From contig OY755251.1 of assembly GCA_963576725.1 (NCBI GenBank), positions 38,386,048-38,450,047 on the forward strand: a stretch of 64,000 bases of DNA, given 5' to 3'. Shown here piece after piece: positions 1 through 10,985 of the stretch. The translations under genes and the position numbers were made by a program. The notes beneath the pieces were generated by a model, which was given only the letters and a program-made list of their open reading frames with translations, was not told where the DNA came from and did not search any database. Position 1 is the first letter of the stretch. The number at the start of each line of letters is the position of its first letter. The stretch is from Azorinus chamasolen. Its lineage: Eukaryota; Mollusca; Bivalvia; Cardiida; Solecurtidae.

Positions 1-507
1 TTGTATGGCGAACTCCTCCTTCACTTTCAACCTGATTTACTTGACACTTGGCATAAATGTTACTCAGGAGTAGTAGAGGTGCAAGACACAAATTTCAGGT
101 CTTGTCCGGAGCATAATTATATCCTATACTTTATTATCTAGCATTACCACACCTGTTGTGTCAATACATATTGGGTAGTAGATATTCAGGTCTCTGTGAC
201 CTTGAACTTAATACCTGGCCTTGAAATGGAAAAAGTGTCGTGGAAAAAGAACCAGTGTCATTCTGCAAAATCGGACCAGCATGAACATTTTCATGTTGGC
301 ATGAAACGTGGGGATTTCGTGTCACAAATCCTCCTTCATTTTTAAAGTTTTCATATGTTTGTTGCAAGCATTACAGAATTCTCTCTACTTTAACTTTGAG
401 TATTTATGTGTTTTAGTCCTGTTACATGGATAGTTGGTTTCACAAACTTGGATTCGCAATCAAAGCTGCCATGTGGGGGTATTCATCACCTTTAGTGATA
501 GTTCTAG
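1..507 (+). mobile_element. HLE-A copy 1, 3' part (Helitron-like, non-autonomous)
   Basis: The window opens inside this element, so its 5' end is not seen. The body carries the HLE-A phrases 'gcaagacacaa' and 'ggcattgcagaa', also found at 2.4-3.9 kb and 32.5-32.8 kb. The 3' end has GTGGGGGTATT (473-483), which is complementary to the family's 5' start, then a hairpin ATCAC/GTGAT (485-489, 495-499), then CTAG (504-507) and TT. This is the usual Helitron-type end. No protein is encoded. Confidence 0.7.
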
Positions 508-1182
508 TTCGGTTTTGGGATATTTTAGTACTCCAAATCGATTGGTAGGTGTTTTGAAAGTATTGGTTGGCATGGTAACTGAATAGTGACTGATTTGTCG
601 AAATTTAGATCTTTTTTGACGTATTTGGATACTGTTCGATTTTGCTGAAAATGTTTGATTTTAGTGAAAATTGGTATGTCAGGATATTTTGGCACTCCAA
701 AATTTATTGGTAGGTCTTTCAAAATAATTGGCTGCCATGGTAGTTGAATGGTGGCTCTGATTAGTTGAGATTTATATCTTTTGCGATGAATTGATATATT
801 GTTAAATTTTGCTTAAAATTGGTATGTCAGAATATTTTAGCACTCCGAATTGATTGGTAGGTCTTTCGAAATAATTGGTTGCCATGGTCATTGAATGGTG
901 GGCTCAGATTGGGGTACCCAAAACTCAAGTTGTTTTAAAGACTTTGTTGCCATGGTAATGGTGTGGTGTCCTGATTGGTCACAATTTATATATTAGATTT
1001 TGGTCAGTAGGGATATATGGGTGACCCAAACTCAATGGCAGGTGTTTCAAAATTGTTAGTTGCCATGGTAACTCAGTGATAGCCTGTGATTAGTTGAAAT
1101 TTAGGTATTTTGCTCATCAATACCAGTTGTCAGTCTCCTTTGGGGGACATTCTGTAACAGATTCTGTTACAATTAGACCTTG
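508..1182 (+). mobile_element. HLE-W, 5'-truncated, with degenerate tandem core
   Basis: Four to five degenerate repeats share 'ttgccatggta' and 'ggtaggt.tttcaaa' (about 565, 729, 877, 943, 1055), with uneven spacing of about 66-164 bp. The end has CTTTGGGGGACAT (1138-1150), a perfect 7-bp hairpin TGTAACA/TGTTACA (1153-1159, 1165-1171) and CTTG (1179-1182) before a T run. The matching 5' end is absent; HLE-A copy 1 probably inserted in this element, whose left part would lie outside the window. Confidence 0.55.
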
Positions 1183-1859
1183 TTTTTTATACCCCCAAAG
1201 GGAAGCATAAATTATAGTAATCACACTGTCTGTCCAGTCTGTCTGTCTGTCTCGCATTGAGTCCACTCTGTAACTCCTACATACATAAATGGATTTCAAA
1301 ATAACGTAGTACAAATGTTCAATAACTTAAGATAATGTGTTGTGAAAATGAAACAGGTCCCTATCTCAAAGGTCAAGGTCACAATCGGGGTTAAAGTTAA
1401 AAAATATTAACATTTTGTTTTGTCCGCTCTGTACATACTCCTATGTAAATGAGTGGATTTCATAATAACCTGCTAAAAATGCTCACCACCTTGAGACAAT
1501 ATGTCGCGAAAATGAATCAGGTTCCTATCTCAAAGGTCAAGGTCACAATCAGGGGACAAAGTTAAAAACTGGTGACATTTTGTTGTGTCCGCTCTGTTAC
1601 TCCTACATACATGAGTGGATTTCAAAATAACCTGGTACAAATGGTTGCCACCTGGAGATGATGTGTCGCAAAAAAGAACCAGATTCCTATCTCAAAGATC
1701 AACTCCAAAATACAAGAGTGGATTTCAAAGTTACTTGGTACATTATGTTCATTACCTAGGATTCTACAAAATGCAATATGGTCCAGGCAAACACATGACC
1801 CAAGCTTTAGTGTCGGTGATATCCTTTTGGGGCATTTGTCAAGTGACTGACAGCTCTTG
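1183..1859 (+). mobile_element. HLE-C
   Basis: It starts after T's at 'atacccccaaaggg' (about 1189), followed by a CTGT-rich head and about three 140-bp units with 'gtccgctctgt.actcctacatacat.agtggatttca' and 'aaaggtcaaggtcac'. Near the end CCTTTTGGGGCAT (1822-1834) is complementary to the start. A hairpin TGTCA/TGACA (1837-1841, 1848-1852) and CTTG (1856-1859) then TT follow. Unlike most families it shows no clear 5' hairpin. Confidence 0.6.
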
Positions 1860-2004
1860 TTAATTGACTTAGCTGTTTAGTAATAGATTAGTTCAAGCTA
1901 TGTGGTCACCCATTCATCTACATTGGTGTTATCTATAGCTTGTCAGGTACTTAACCCATTACCTGATGATTTGTTTGTGTTGATTAACATCCATTTCTGC
2001 TCAC

Positions 2005-2215
2005 CATGGGCTAATTGGACACGGCAGGGAGAGGATACAGAGAAACCCGGGATGTGATGCCCTACTCTTTATTACCGACAGTATTTCTCCGTGTCTTTTA
2101 GATGCCCAGTGTAAGGCACTGATATATCGGACTTTGGGTTTATAATCTCATCTGAAGGACTTGGTCCGGTGGGGAATTGGAACCTGGGACCCCTGATCCG
2201 CGGTTATTTTTTATC
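2005..2215 (-). repeat. tRNA-type SINE remnant with Meta/Nin-like body
   Basis: Read on the minus strand, a B-box-like GGTTCCAATTCC (around 2174-2190) is followed by 'tccttcagatgagattataaacccaaagtcc' split over about 2120-2165, resembling the conserved central domain of metazoan Meta/Nin-domain SINEs ('tcctt.tgatgaga.gttaaacc'). The A box and the tail are not clear. Assignment to this SINE class is from memory of the motif and is tentative. Confidence 0.4.
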
Positions 2216-2245
2216 TTCTTTTATATTAGTCTTTATACTTATTTT

Positions 2246-2762
2246 CATACCCCCACAAATTCGTTTGAGGGGGTATACTGGAATCACCCTGTCCGGCAGT
2301 CGGTAGGGCAGGCGGGAGGTTTTTTGTCACTCTGGCGTGAAACATGGGGAGTTGGTGCCACAAACTCCTCCTTTAGTTTATACGTTATCCAGTGTATAAT
2401 TATGTAGTATACATGATAACTATGAGTAGTAGCTGTGCAAGACTTCATTTTTATGTGTTTAGTGCCGGGAATTGCAGAATTATCTCCTCTTGAACTTTGA
2501 GTATTATTTGTCATTTTGGCATGATACATGAGAAGTTGGTGTTGCGAACCCCTCCTTCAATTTGAAAGTTGTTTAATTTTTACTTGCCAAACATAATAAC
2601 CACGAATAGCAGATATGCAAGACGCAATTTTCATATGTTTAGTTGGAACTTTGAGAATATTTGTGTTTTGGTCCTGTTACATGAGTAGTTGGTGTCACAA
2701 ACTTGGATTTGCAATCAAAGCTGCAGTGCGGGGGTATTTATCACCTTTAGTGATAGTTCTAG
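2246..2762 (+). mobile_element. HLE-A copy 2
   Basis: It follows a T run and starts 'catacccccacaaa', then 'tttgagggggtata', which pairs back with the start (5' hairpin). The body has two to three ~200-bp units. The end is GCGGGGGTATT (complement of the start), a degraded ATCAC/GTGAT hairpin and CTAG (2759-2762) followed by TTT. Confidence 0.75.
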
Positions 2763-2819
2763 TTTCATTAGCTAAAAAGTTATACACCTATTGTCAGATG
2801 TTTTAATACCATCTGAAAT

Positions 2820-3015
2820 TTACAACATTAATATTACAATTAATCCTTTCCCTCATGTAAATGTGTTTTCATGCATTTGCAAACAGAGCCGACCCAGATC
2901 AGACAGCTCGTAGAGGAACCATCTGATTAGGATCTGCTCTGTTTGCTCATAGAATTTGATATATCTGTTTCTTTGCTTTCTAATATATTTACAATATCCA
3001 ACCTTTCATATTTCA
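2820..3015. repeat. pB-MITE1 variant, palindromic core
   Basis: 'ttaatcctttccctcatg' is followed by 'gcaaacagagc.gaccc.gatcaga' and its near inverse complement (core 2879-2946). This is the commonest palindromic MITE of the window. The right end is unclear and runs into HLE-A copy 3. Confidence 0.6.
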
Positions 3016-3017
3016 TA

Positions 3018-3958
3018 ATACCCACACAAACTTGTTTGAGGGGGTATACTGGTTATACCCCAACAAACTTGTTATACCCCCGCAAACTTGTTTGAGGGGG
3101 TATACTGGAATCACCCTATCCGGCGGTCAGTTAGTTGGTCGGGTGGGCGGGCGGTCGGTCCGCATTTGAACATGGGTAGTTGGTGTCGCGAACTTCTCCT
3201 TCAGTTTTAAAGTTATTGAATTTATATTTGATATACATAATACCCACGAATGGTAGATGTGCAAGACACAATTTTCGTGTGTTTAGCGCTGGGCATTGCA
3301 GAATTATCTCCCCTTGAACTTTGAGTATTTTTTGTCATTTTGGCTTGAAGCATGGGAAGTTGGTGTTGCGAACTCCTCCTTCAATTTGAAAGTTATTCAG
3401 GTTATATTTGGTATACATAATAACCATGAATAGTAGATGTGCAAGACACAAATTTCATGTGTTTAGACCTGGGCATTGCAGAATTATTATCTCTCCTTGA
3501 ACTTTGAGTATTTTTGTCGTTTTGGCATAAACCATGGGTAGTTGGTGTCGCGAACTATTCCTTCAATTTTAAAGTTATTGAATTTATATTTGGTATACAT
3601 AATAACCACAAATGGTAGGTGTGCAAGACGCAATTTTCGTGTACTTAGCACTGGGCATTGCAGAATTATCTCCCCGTATTTTTGTCATTTTTGCATGAAA
3701 CATGGGGAGTTGATGTCGCAAACTCCTTCAATTTAAAAGTTATTGAATTGATACTTGCCATACTTAATAACCACAAATAGCAGATATGCAAGATACAGTT
3801 TTCATATGTTTAGTTGCAGGCATTATAGAATTATCTCCCCTTGAACTTTGTATTTTTGTGTTTTGGTCCTGTTATAATGGGTAGTTTGTGTCACAAACTT
3901 GGTTTTGCAATCAAAGCTGCTGTGCGGGGGTATTCATCACCTTTAGTGATAGTTCTAG
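3018..3958 (+). mobile_element. HLE-A copy 3 with three tandem 5' ends
   Basis: The HLE-A 5' sequence occurs three times in a row, at about 3018, 3054 and 3073, before the full body. The core has about four ~200-bp units. The 3' end has GCGGGGGTATT, the hairpin ATCAC-ctttA-GTGAT and CTAG (3955-3958) followed by TT. Confidence 0.75.
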
Positions 3959-3964
3959 TTATAA

Positions 3965-4170
3965 TTATTTTGTCCATGAGTATTCAGTAGGTATTGAAAT
4001 TTGGAATAAACAAAACAGGGAAAGGGTTAAGTGCCAGTTTTTGAGAATGGTTAATATTTGACCTAAAATGGCTGTTAATCCTTTACTCCATACATACGCC
4101 TTTGCAAACAAAGTAGATCCAGATCGCAGATGTCTGATCATGGTCTGCTCTGTTTGCTGGTGACACAATA
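3965..4170. repeat. Two pB-MITE1 fragments
   Basis: 3965-4030 is the inverse of the family's left arm, ending in 'cagggaaagggttaa'. 4072-4165 begins 'ttaatcctttactcca' and holds a 'gcaaacaaagtagatcc...gtctgctctgtttgc' palindrome. Both are truncated. Confidence 0.55.
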
Positions 4171-4209
4171 TAGGTATGATTCTATGGGTTCTGCCATAAC
4201 CTAAACATC

Positions 4210-4456
4210 TTAACCCGTTCCCTGTTCTATATTTACTCCAAATTTCATTACCTGCTGAATATTCATGAACAAAATAGTTATAAAGAAATATGGAAGGTGG
4301 AACATTGTAACCATTTTAGAAAGCAAAGAAATATATCTATCAAATTCTATTAGCAAACAGAGCAGACCCTGATCAGACTGCTCCTCTAGGAGCCGTCTGA
4401 TCTGGGTTTACTTTGTTTGCAAATGCGTGAAAAAACGTTTATACGAGGGAAAAGGT
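4210..4456. repeat. pB-MITE1, nearly complete
   Basis: TTAA (4210-4213) is followed by CCCGTTCCCTG. The body has 'attccaaatttcattacct.ctgaatattcatg', then the palindromic core (about 4350-4425), then 'tacgagggaaaagg'. The right TTAA has decayed to CTTA. TTAA flanks and CCCTTTCC-type ends resemble piggyBac-derived MITEs. Confidence 0.65.
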
Positions 4457-4469
4457 CTTAGTTCATATG

Positions 4470-5235
4470 CCATTAGAAGAATGTGTTTAATTTGTGTCCA
4501 TGGCAAATATCCCATCAGTGTAAAGCTGATTAATAGCTTTGAGTATAGAGCTTACAAGGATTTAATATATTGGGTTTTCTTCCCAAAGAATTGTATAAAG
4601 GTCTGATCTGATCTGTGAATATATTAATTCTAGGATTAAAATTGGTTACAAATAGCTTTCAAACTTCAAAGTTGGAAATATGTCCCGAAGGGCATTGCTA
4701 TCATTGCGGACCCTCAGCTTCCTTGCATCAAGGACACATAACTCCTGCATCATTGAAAACCCTGATTGAGGTGAGCCATATTGTGCCATCATTGCCCTCT
4801 TTTTCTTGATCAGCAACAGTCAAGTCTAGACAAGGTTTCCTAATTCTTTTATTGCTCAAGTCTCTTGATTTATAAGGTCAACAGTGATGAGGTGTTGGCT
4901 TCATGGCCGCATTATTGTGCTCTGGTGTTTCTTTGAGAACGGTTTCCCTGGTAGCGAAATGCCACCCCAACATGTTATTGCTGATTTCCCGTTATTTATG
5001 AACATTGGCAAGTGTTTTATCAGCTTGGTTACAGTCTAATTACAGTGTCCCTAGCCGTAAAAAGACAAACTGTCAGTGAAATGATGGCAGCGTGTTACCA
5101 ATTTGGATTAGCAATATCAAAATTTCTCTTTGTTAGTGTCTGATGTCAAAGGATTTTACAAGATACATGTATAAATTTAAATGTGCACATATTGACAAAA
5201 TAATCCTGTGTGTTTCAATTCAGGTCTTATGATTA
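4470..5235. other. Low-repeat stretch, possibly host unique sequence
   Basis: I recognise no element family here. It contains the weak exon candidate at 4635-4770. Apart from that I see no RNA gene or other coding signal. Confidence 0.4.
4635..4770 (+). CDS. Weak candidate internal exon, unidentified
   Basis: An open segment is bounded on the left by a polypyrimidine-poor but possible acceptor (TTAATTCTAG) and on the right by a good donor match, GAG followed by GTGAGC (4768-4773). In the only fully open frame it encodes about 45 residues, including E-G-H-C-Y-H-C-G and ending S-L-K-T-L-I-E. I do not recognise the protein. It lies in one of the few repeat-poor stretches, which is the main reason to list it. 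It could easily be chance. Confidence 0.15.
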
Positions 5236-5239
5236 AATC

Positions 5240-5468
5240 TTAACCCATTCCCACATATTGACGCCTTTTGACGCCTCTGTAAAAGTCATTTTTTGAAACC
5301 ATTGTGATAAATAGAGCATTTGCTCCTATGGAGCAAATGCTCTATTTATCACAATGATTTCAAAGCTACACAATTCTAAAAAATTCCTTTTCTGTATTAA
5401 ATGCTCCTTTTTGGTAGATTTATTCAAAGAGGTTGGGTCTAAAAATAGCCTATGCGGGAAAGGGTTAA
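5240..5468. repeat. pB-MITE2 copy 1 with 35-bp-arm hairpin
   Basis: TTAA at 5240-5243 and 5465-5468 flanks a 221-bp element. Its ends are CCCATTCCCACATA and, inverted, CCCTTTCCCGCATA. The centre folds into a hairpin with arms 5292-5326 and 5330-5364, one mismatch (G-U in RNA) and a 3-nt loop. No coding capacity. Confidence 0.8.
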
Positions 5469-6582
5469 GGCACCACTTCACCCTAATTAGTGACTCGTGT
5501 CCTGCACTGTAAGGGTTAAATGATAAGCAGTTTAAACCCTGATCAGTCTAGGAGCCCATTGATCTAGGTCTAAATTGTCTACACAGGTCTACATAATGCC
5601 AGTACTCTCAATTCCCACATTCAAAAGGTTAATATATCAAATTATCTGCTTTTTATTATGCCCCCGTTGACGATAGTCGGGGGCATTATGTTTTGCACAT
5701 GTCCGTCCGTCCGTCTGTCTGTCTGTCTGTCCGTGTGTCACACTTTTAGGTGCAGTTGGATGTCACAGTTTTTCAAGTGTTATAAGTCAGTAATTTCTAC
5801 ACTTGTACATATGAAACTTCACATACACATCAATTACCATCTGTGCTATCATTTGGCTCCCCACCCATGCTGCTGGCAAGCCCAAGGTCGAGGTCAAATG
5901 ACTTGGAAATTTTACGTGCAGTTGGTTGTCACATTTACATGCAGTTTTTTGTCACAGTTTTTCCAATGTCTTATACAGGGTTCCCACGGACAGGGAAAAG
6001 TCAGGGAAAAAGGATTTGTTTTCAAGGTCAGGGAAAAGTCAGGGATTTTTTTAAATGGTCAGGGAAATTTGAAATTTGGCAAAAGTCAGGGAAAAGTCAG
6101 GGAAATTTGGAACCAGAGGATGAGGGCTGAGGAAATATGTCAAAAAGGAGAAAGAATGAAATTTTGAATAAACCAAGCATCTTTATACATCTTTGATTAG
6201 CTTTGTATATTTCACATCCGAATTTTAAAGCATATCTGTCATGAAGTCCATTAAAACAAAATCATTGGAGAATTCTGGCACCCGTGCAAGACTCCAGCAC
6301 CCGATTTGACAGCAGTGCTAGAATATGGCAGCATTGCTAGATATTGGACATTCTACTGTAGTGTCTTCACTTGTTAGGACAGGCAGGGCAGCAGTGCTAG
6401 ATATTGGACATTCTACTGTACTGTCTTCACTTGTAAGGGCAGCAATATTTGGTCTTCTATTATGAAAAGAGTGAAAATGCATACCCTTTTCTGGCGTCTA
6501 CAGAGACCCGTTAAAAGGACCTATTTTTCCCAATCTGGGAAAAACATCCCAAGTGATGCAAAATTTTGATTAAATTGCAAAA

Positions 6583-6712
6583 CAAGAGGGCCTGAAAGGC
6601 CCTGATATCGCTCACCAGAAAATCAGAGGAGAAGATTTTCAAAGTTTTCACTATGTGTTTCTATTAGAAAACTAGCCGGCCCCGGGGCAGGGCCAATTTT
6701 GACCCCATTTTG
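6583..6712 (-). mobile_element. HLE-K 3' fragment (inverted), inside H
   Basis: Read on the minus strand it ends with TGGTGAGCG, a GGGCC/GGCCC hairpin and CTTG (complement at 6583-6586), as in HLE-K at 43.8 kb. It contains about one K unit ('ggccaattttgacccc' on the plus strand) and then diverges. Confidence 0.65.
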
Positions 6713-6787
6713 ATAGCATGCTATATCAGTGTCTTACACACTGTATGTACTATTTTAAAATTCAGCTTACACAGAAAAATTGAAAGA

Positions 6788-7037
6788 TTAACCCTTTCCA
6801 CCATAGATACACATTTTATCACCTTTGCAAACAGAATAGACCCATATCAGGCAGCTCCTGTAGGAGCTGCCTGATCAAGGTCTACTCTGTTTGCTCCGAA
6901 AAATATCATAAATCTGAGTTTTTACTTTAGTCTACTGCCAAAATATTTCTTAACTTTGCTTAAAAATAAAATTTTACTTAATTATATATTCATAGTAGAT
7001 GGAGTCTCTAATAAAAGTTCATGGAGGAAAGGGTTAA
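6788..7037. repeat. pB-MITE1 complete, inside H
   Basis: TTAA at 6788-6791 and 7034-7037. Ends are CCCTTTCCACCAT and, inverted, CCCTTTCCTCCAT. The palindromic core 'gcaaacagaatagaccc..atcaggcagctcctg' with its inverse is at about 6822-6892. Confidence 0.75.
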
Positions 7038-8047
7038 GAGAGGTAGAACAGATTCAAGAGACTTTATACTTAGGGTGCATATTAGGACATTTTTGGCATC
7101 ATGCATGTTACATTCAATATTGAGCAATTAAAAATGAAAAAGTCAAAAACATTTATAATAATATTTCCTTTATTTAAAATGATCAAAACACTACTGCTGT
7201 ATATATAGTTGTCATAAAGAGAGAGGTGGTAAGGATTGGGTGATGGGGAGGACGGAGGCCAACATTTATTGATCATGCTCATAGATGTCCAATTAAGCTT
7301 CTGTTAACATGGGGTCAGGGAAAATTGAAATTCGGTCAGGGAAAAGTCAGTGAAAAGTCAGGGAATTTCATTTTTTCTGTTTTGTGGGAACCCTGTTATA
7401 TCTCCCTAACCACTGTAGCTATTGCCATGGAATTGCATATACACGTTAAACACCATTCATACTTTCATTGTACACCCAGCCCATGCTGCTGCAAGCCCAA
7501 GGTCAAGGTCAAATGACTTAGGAATTTTACGTGCAGTTGGTTGTCACAGGAATTGCATATACATATTTAATACCATCCATACTTTCATTACGCACCCGAC
7601 CCATGTTGCCTGCATGCCCAAGGTCAAGGTCAAATGACTTAGGAATTTTACGTGCAGTTGGTTGTCACAGTTTTTTCATCGTCTTATATCTCACTAATCG
7701 CTATAGCTATTGGCATGGAATTACATATACACATTCAACACCATCCATACTTTCATTACGCACCTGGCCCATGCTACCCGTAAGCCCAAGGTCAAGGTCA
7801 AATGACTAAGGAATTTTAAGTGCAGTTGGTTGTCACATTTTTTCATCATCTTATATCTCACTAACCGCTAAAGCTATTGGCATGGAATTGCATATATAAA
7901 TTCAACACCATCCATACTTTCATTATGCACCTGGCCCATGCTGCCCGCAAGCCCTAGGTCAAGGTCAAATGACTTAGGAATTTTACGTACAGCTAGGCAA
8001 GCATCCACACGGGGGCATCACTGTGTCTTAGAGACACAATTTTCTAG

Positions 8048-8212
8048 TTAACCGTTTCCCTGAATGAGATGCCTTTTCACAATTTTGCAAACAGAGTAGA
8101 CTCAGATCAGATGGCTCTGTTCGCTTATAAAGTACTATAGCTCTGACTGTACAGTTTCTGTCATGGCTGAACTGCCCTGTGTTCATATGCCATTGTAAAA
8201 ATTCAGTCAATA
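8048..8212. repeat. pB-MITE1 variant, truncated
   Basis: It begins TTAACCGTTTCCC directly after HLE-G. It keeps 'gcaaacagagtagac.cagatcaga' and the phrase 'tacagtttctg.catgg', but the right palindrome arm is shortened. Confidence 0.55.
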
Positions 8213-9006
8213 AAAACTATCATTATGTTTTACACGAATTTACATGCTTTGAAAATTGCCCAATTGTAAATTGGCCGGAAAGTCTTCCCTTCTTCCTTGC
8301 TACTTTCCACTTAATAATAAAAATTTAGACACAGAAATGCATGGCTAGTTCACTTCTTTATAAAATCTTGCATATAATTTGAGTTGTGCACAAAGAATTC
8401 TATCAAAAGGCAATTTCAGTGCAATGTAACATGTAAATCATGTATTCCTGATGCCTAGAGACCCTGGTGTGTTTCTGCCATTTGAAGGTTAAATTTCAGT
8501 TTCATGGTTGCTTAGATACTGCTGACTTCAATTGCATTGGTCTATAATTGTCTCCAATTTCATTGGTCTTTAAAAACAATTAAAGTTCCTCGCATGGTGT
8601 ATACAGGTGTGCCTGATGCAAAGTTACACTTGTCACAAATTGACAATCTAGCAATTTTGTTCTGGCAATGTATTTTTTGTTAAAGTGAGAAAATTGATCT
8701 TCCTCAAATATGATGTGCTACCTAATTTATCTGTGTGTCAAAATTTAATGTGAATTTATTGGGACAGACTTTCTCTTTCACATACTGGTACAAAGTAAAA
8801 TGGAACCCCCATGCAAGCACTTGTTGTGAAGGATGGGGGGGGCATTATTGGAATTATAATAGTTACTTTAGCGACTTTTCATGAGTCACTAGAGTGATAT
8901 GCTTGTATATCGAGAGGCGAAGGCCTAATGAAAATAAGGATTCTTGGTGTGTATTCAATACTGTGTACTGGTATCTATCCTTTTTTGAGTGAGATTTCTC
9001 ACTTTT
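8213..9006. other. Unassigned AT-rich sequence
   Basis: I see no ORF of note and no repeat family that I can place, apart from a short G run with 'gggcattattgg' at about 8833. It may be host intergenic or intronic sequence. Confidence 0.4.
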
Positions 9007-9007
9007 T

Positions 9008-10860
9008 ATGCCCCCATCATATTGATTTAACTTTATCTGTCAGTATGTATGTCCATATGTACATCCATCACAAATTTTTGTGTCATGTATAACTTTTAAC
9101 CCATTCACTCATATTGAAGCCTTTTGACGCCTTTTAAAAGTCACATTTTGAAACCATTGTGATAAATAGAGCATTTGCTCCATAGGAGCAAATGCTCTAT
9201 TTATCACTATGGTTTCAAGACTGCACAATTCTAAAATTTTCCTTTTCTCTAGTAAATGCTCCTTTATGGTAGATTTATTCAATAAGGTTTGGTCTTAAAA
9301 TAGCCTATGAGGAAATGGGTTAAAAAAATTGTACTACAGACATGAAACTTCATGAATACATTATTCTCTGGGTGTGAACTTGTATATTGTTATGTATATC
9401 TCGGCATATAGTTTGGCGAAAACTGGGCAGTTGGGCGGGAGGCGTGCCAGCGTTAACTAAACTTTAACATTGCTTATAACTTCTGAATTACTCAAGCTAG
9501 ACAATTCATATTTGGTATGCAGATAGCTTGGGTGAAGGCATTTCACTTGATACAAGGATACATGATACCAGGTCAAGGTCACTATTTCGAAAACCTTGCC
9601 GTTTTTAACAAACTTTAACATTGCTATTATTTCAGAACTACAAATGCCAGGCAATTCATCTTTGGTATGCATATGGCTTTGGTAAAGGCCTTTCAGTTGA
9701 TATAAAGATATTTAAAATTAGGTCAAGGTCACTATTTTGACAAGTTGGCCATCATTGAAAAACTTCAACATTTTGTCTTAACTTCTGAACCATATATGCT
9801 AGACAATTCATATAGAGTATGGAGATAGCTTTGGTGAAGGCCTTTCAGTTGATACAAGGATACATGAAATTGGGTGAAGGTCAAGGTCACTTGGCTGTTT
9901 TTAACAAATTTAACATTTTGCTATAACTTGTGATCCATGAATGCTAGGCAACTCACCTTTGGTATTCAGATAGCTTTGGTAAGGACCTTACAGATGATAT
10001 AAAGATAACTGAAATCAGGTCAAGGTCGCAATTTTGAAAATTTGATTGTCATTAAAATTTTGTTATAACTTCTGAACTACATATGCTAGACAATAAATCT
10101 TATATTTGATATGCAGATAGCTTGGGTGAAGGCCTTTCACTTGATACAAGGATACATGAAATCATGTTAAGGTCAGGGTCACTATTTTGAAAACATTGCC
10201 ATTTTTAACAAACTTTAACATTGCTGTAACTTCTGAACTACAAATGCTAGGCAATTCATCTTTGGTATACAGATGGCTTTGGTAAAGGCCTTTCATTTGA
10301 TATAAAGATGTTTGAAATTAGGTTAAGGTCAAGGTCACTATTTTGACAAGTTGGCCATCATTGAAAAACTTCAACATTTTGTCTTAACTTCTGAACCACA
10401 TATGCTAGACAATTCGTATAGGGTATGGAGATAGCTTTGGTGAAGGCCTTTCAGTTGATACAAGGATACATGAAATTGGGTCAAGGTCAAGGTCACTTTT
10501 TTGAAAACTTGGCTGAGTTAACATTTTGCTATAACTTCTGATCCACGAATGCTAGGCAATTCACCTTTGGTATTCAGATAGCTTTGGTAAGGACCTTACA
10601 GATGACATAAAGATACCTGAAATCAGGTTAAGGTCAAGGTCACTATTTTGAAGACTTGGCTGAACTACATAATTATGTAGACAATTTATATATGGTATGC
10701 AGATAGCTTGGGTGAAGGTCTTTCAGCTGAAAAATCCAGCTTTAATGCGGTTTCCGCGTTTTTTGTTTGTTTAGTATTTAAGATATAGGGGTTACCAGGC
10801 ATGGATTTGCAATCAAGGCTGCCATGCAGGGCAATTCATTATCCTTAGTGATAGTTCTAG
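9008..10860 (+). mobile_element. HLE-P with ~150-bp tandem units
   Basis: After a T run it starts ATGCCCCCATCAT. About eight units follow (9460-10740), each with 'aactttaacatt', 'taacttctgaac', 'gctag.caattcat', 'gatagctt.ggt.aaggcctttca' and 'ggtcaaggtcac'. The end resembles HLE-A: 'ttgcaatcaa.gctgcc', then 'ccttagtgatagtt' and CTAG (10857-10860). A pB-MITE2 sits in the head. Confidence 0.65.
9096..9323. repeat. pB-MITE2 copy 2, inside HLE-P
   Basis: TTAA (9096-9099) and TTAA (9320-9323) flank a 220-bp element. It has the same central hairpin as copy 1 ('gataaatagagcatttgctc' and its inverse). Confidence 0.8.
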
Positions 10861-10894
10861 TTAGATTAAGTTTTATAATGGCACATATCTATAT

Positions 10895-10985
10895 CATAAA
10901 CAAACAGAACAGACCCTGATCTGGGTCTACTCTGTTTGCAAAGGCGTAGAAAGGTGTATTTGTCGAGTAAAAGGTTAAGGTTAAA
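10895..10985. repeat. pB-MITE1 fragment
   Basis: It keeps 'aaacagaacagaccctgatc' followed directly by the inverse 'gatctgggtctactctgtttg', so the central 'ggctcc' loop is lost. It ends in 'aaaaggttaa'. Confidence 0.55.

Larger units (their letters stand above)
5976..7395. mobile_element. H: hAT-like non-autonomous element, TSD TTATA
   Basis: Termini are CAGGGTTCCCAC and its inverse GTGGGAACCCTG. Subterminal 'gtcagggaaaagtcaggga' repeats are present at both ends. It is flanked by TTATA on both sides (5971-5975, 7396-7400). Uninterrupted HLE-G units read 'gtcttatatctc', so the target was TTATA, duplicated. A CAGGG start is typical of hAT; a 5-bp duplication fits the hAT5 type. It contains an HLE-K fragment and a pB-MITE1, and a partial direct repeat around 6325-6440. 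No transposase is seen. Confidence 0.75.
5656..8047 (+). mobile_element. HLE-G copy 1, split by hAT-like H
   Basis: After a T run it starts ATGCCCCCG, which pairs with CGGGGGCAT twenty bases on. A CCGT/CTGT head and ~150-bp units ('catggaattgcatatacac', 'cccaaggtcaaggtcaaatgactta') follow. H interrupts one unit at 5976-7395. The end has CGGGGGCATCAC (complement of the start), hairpin TGTGTCT/AGACACA (8022-8028, 8032-8038) and CTAG (8044-8047). Confidence 0.8.

Noticed and set aside
5658..6167. 169-codon ORF
   Set aside because: It starts in the HLE-G head and runs across the junction into hAT-like H, so it is a chimera of two elements.
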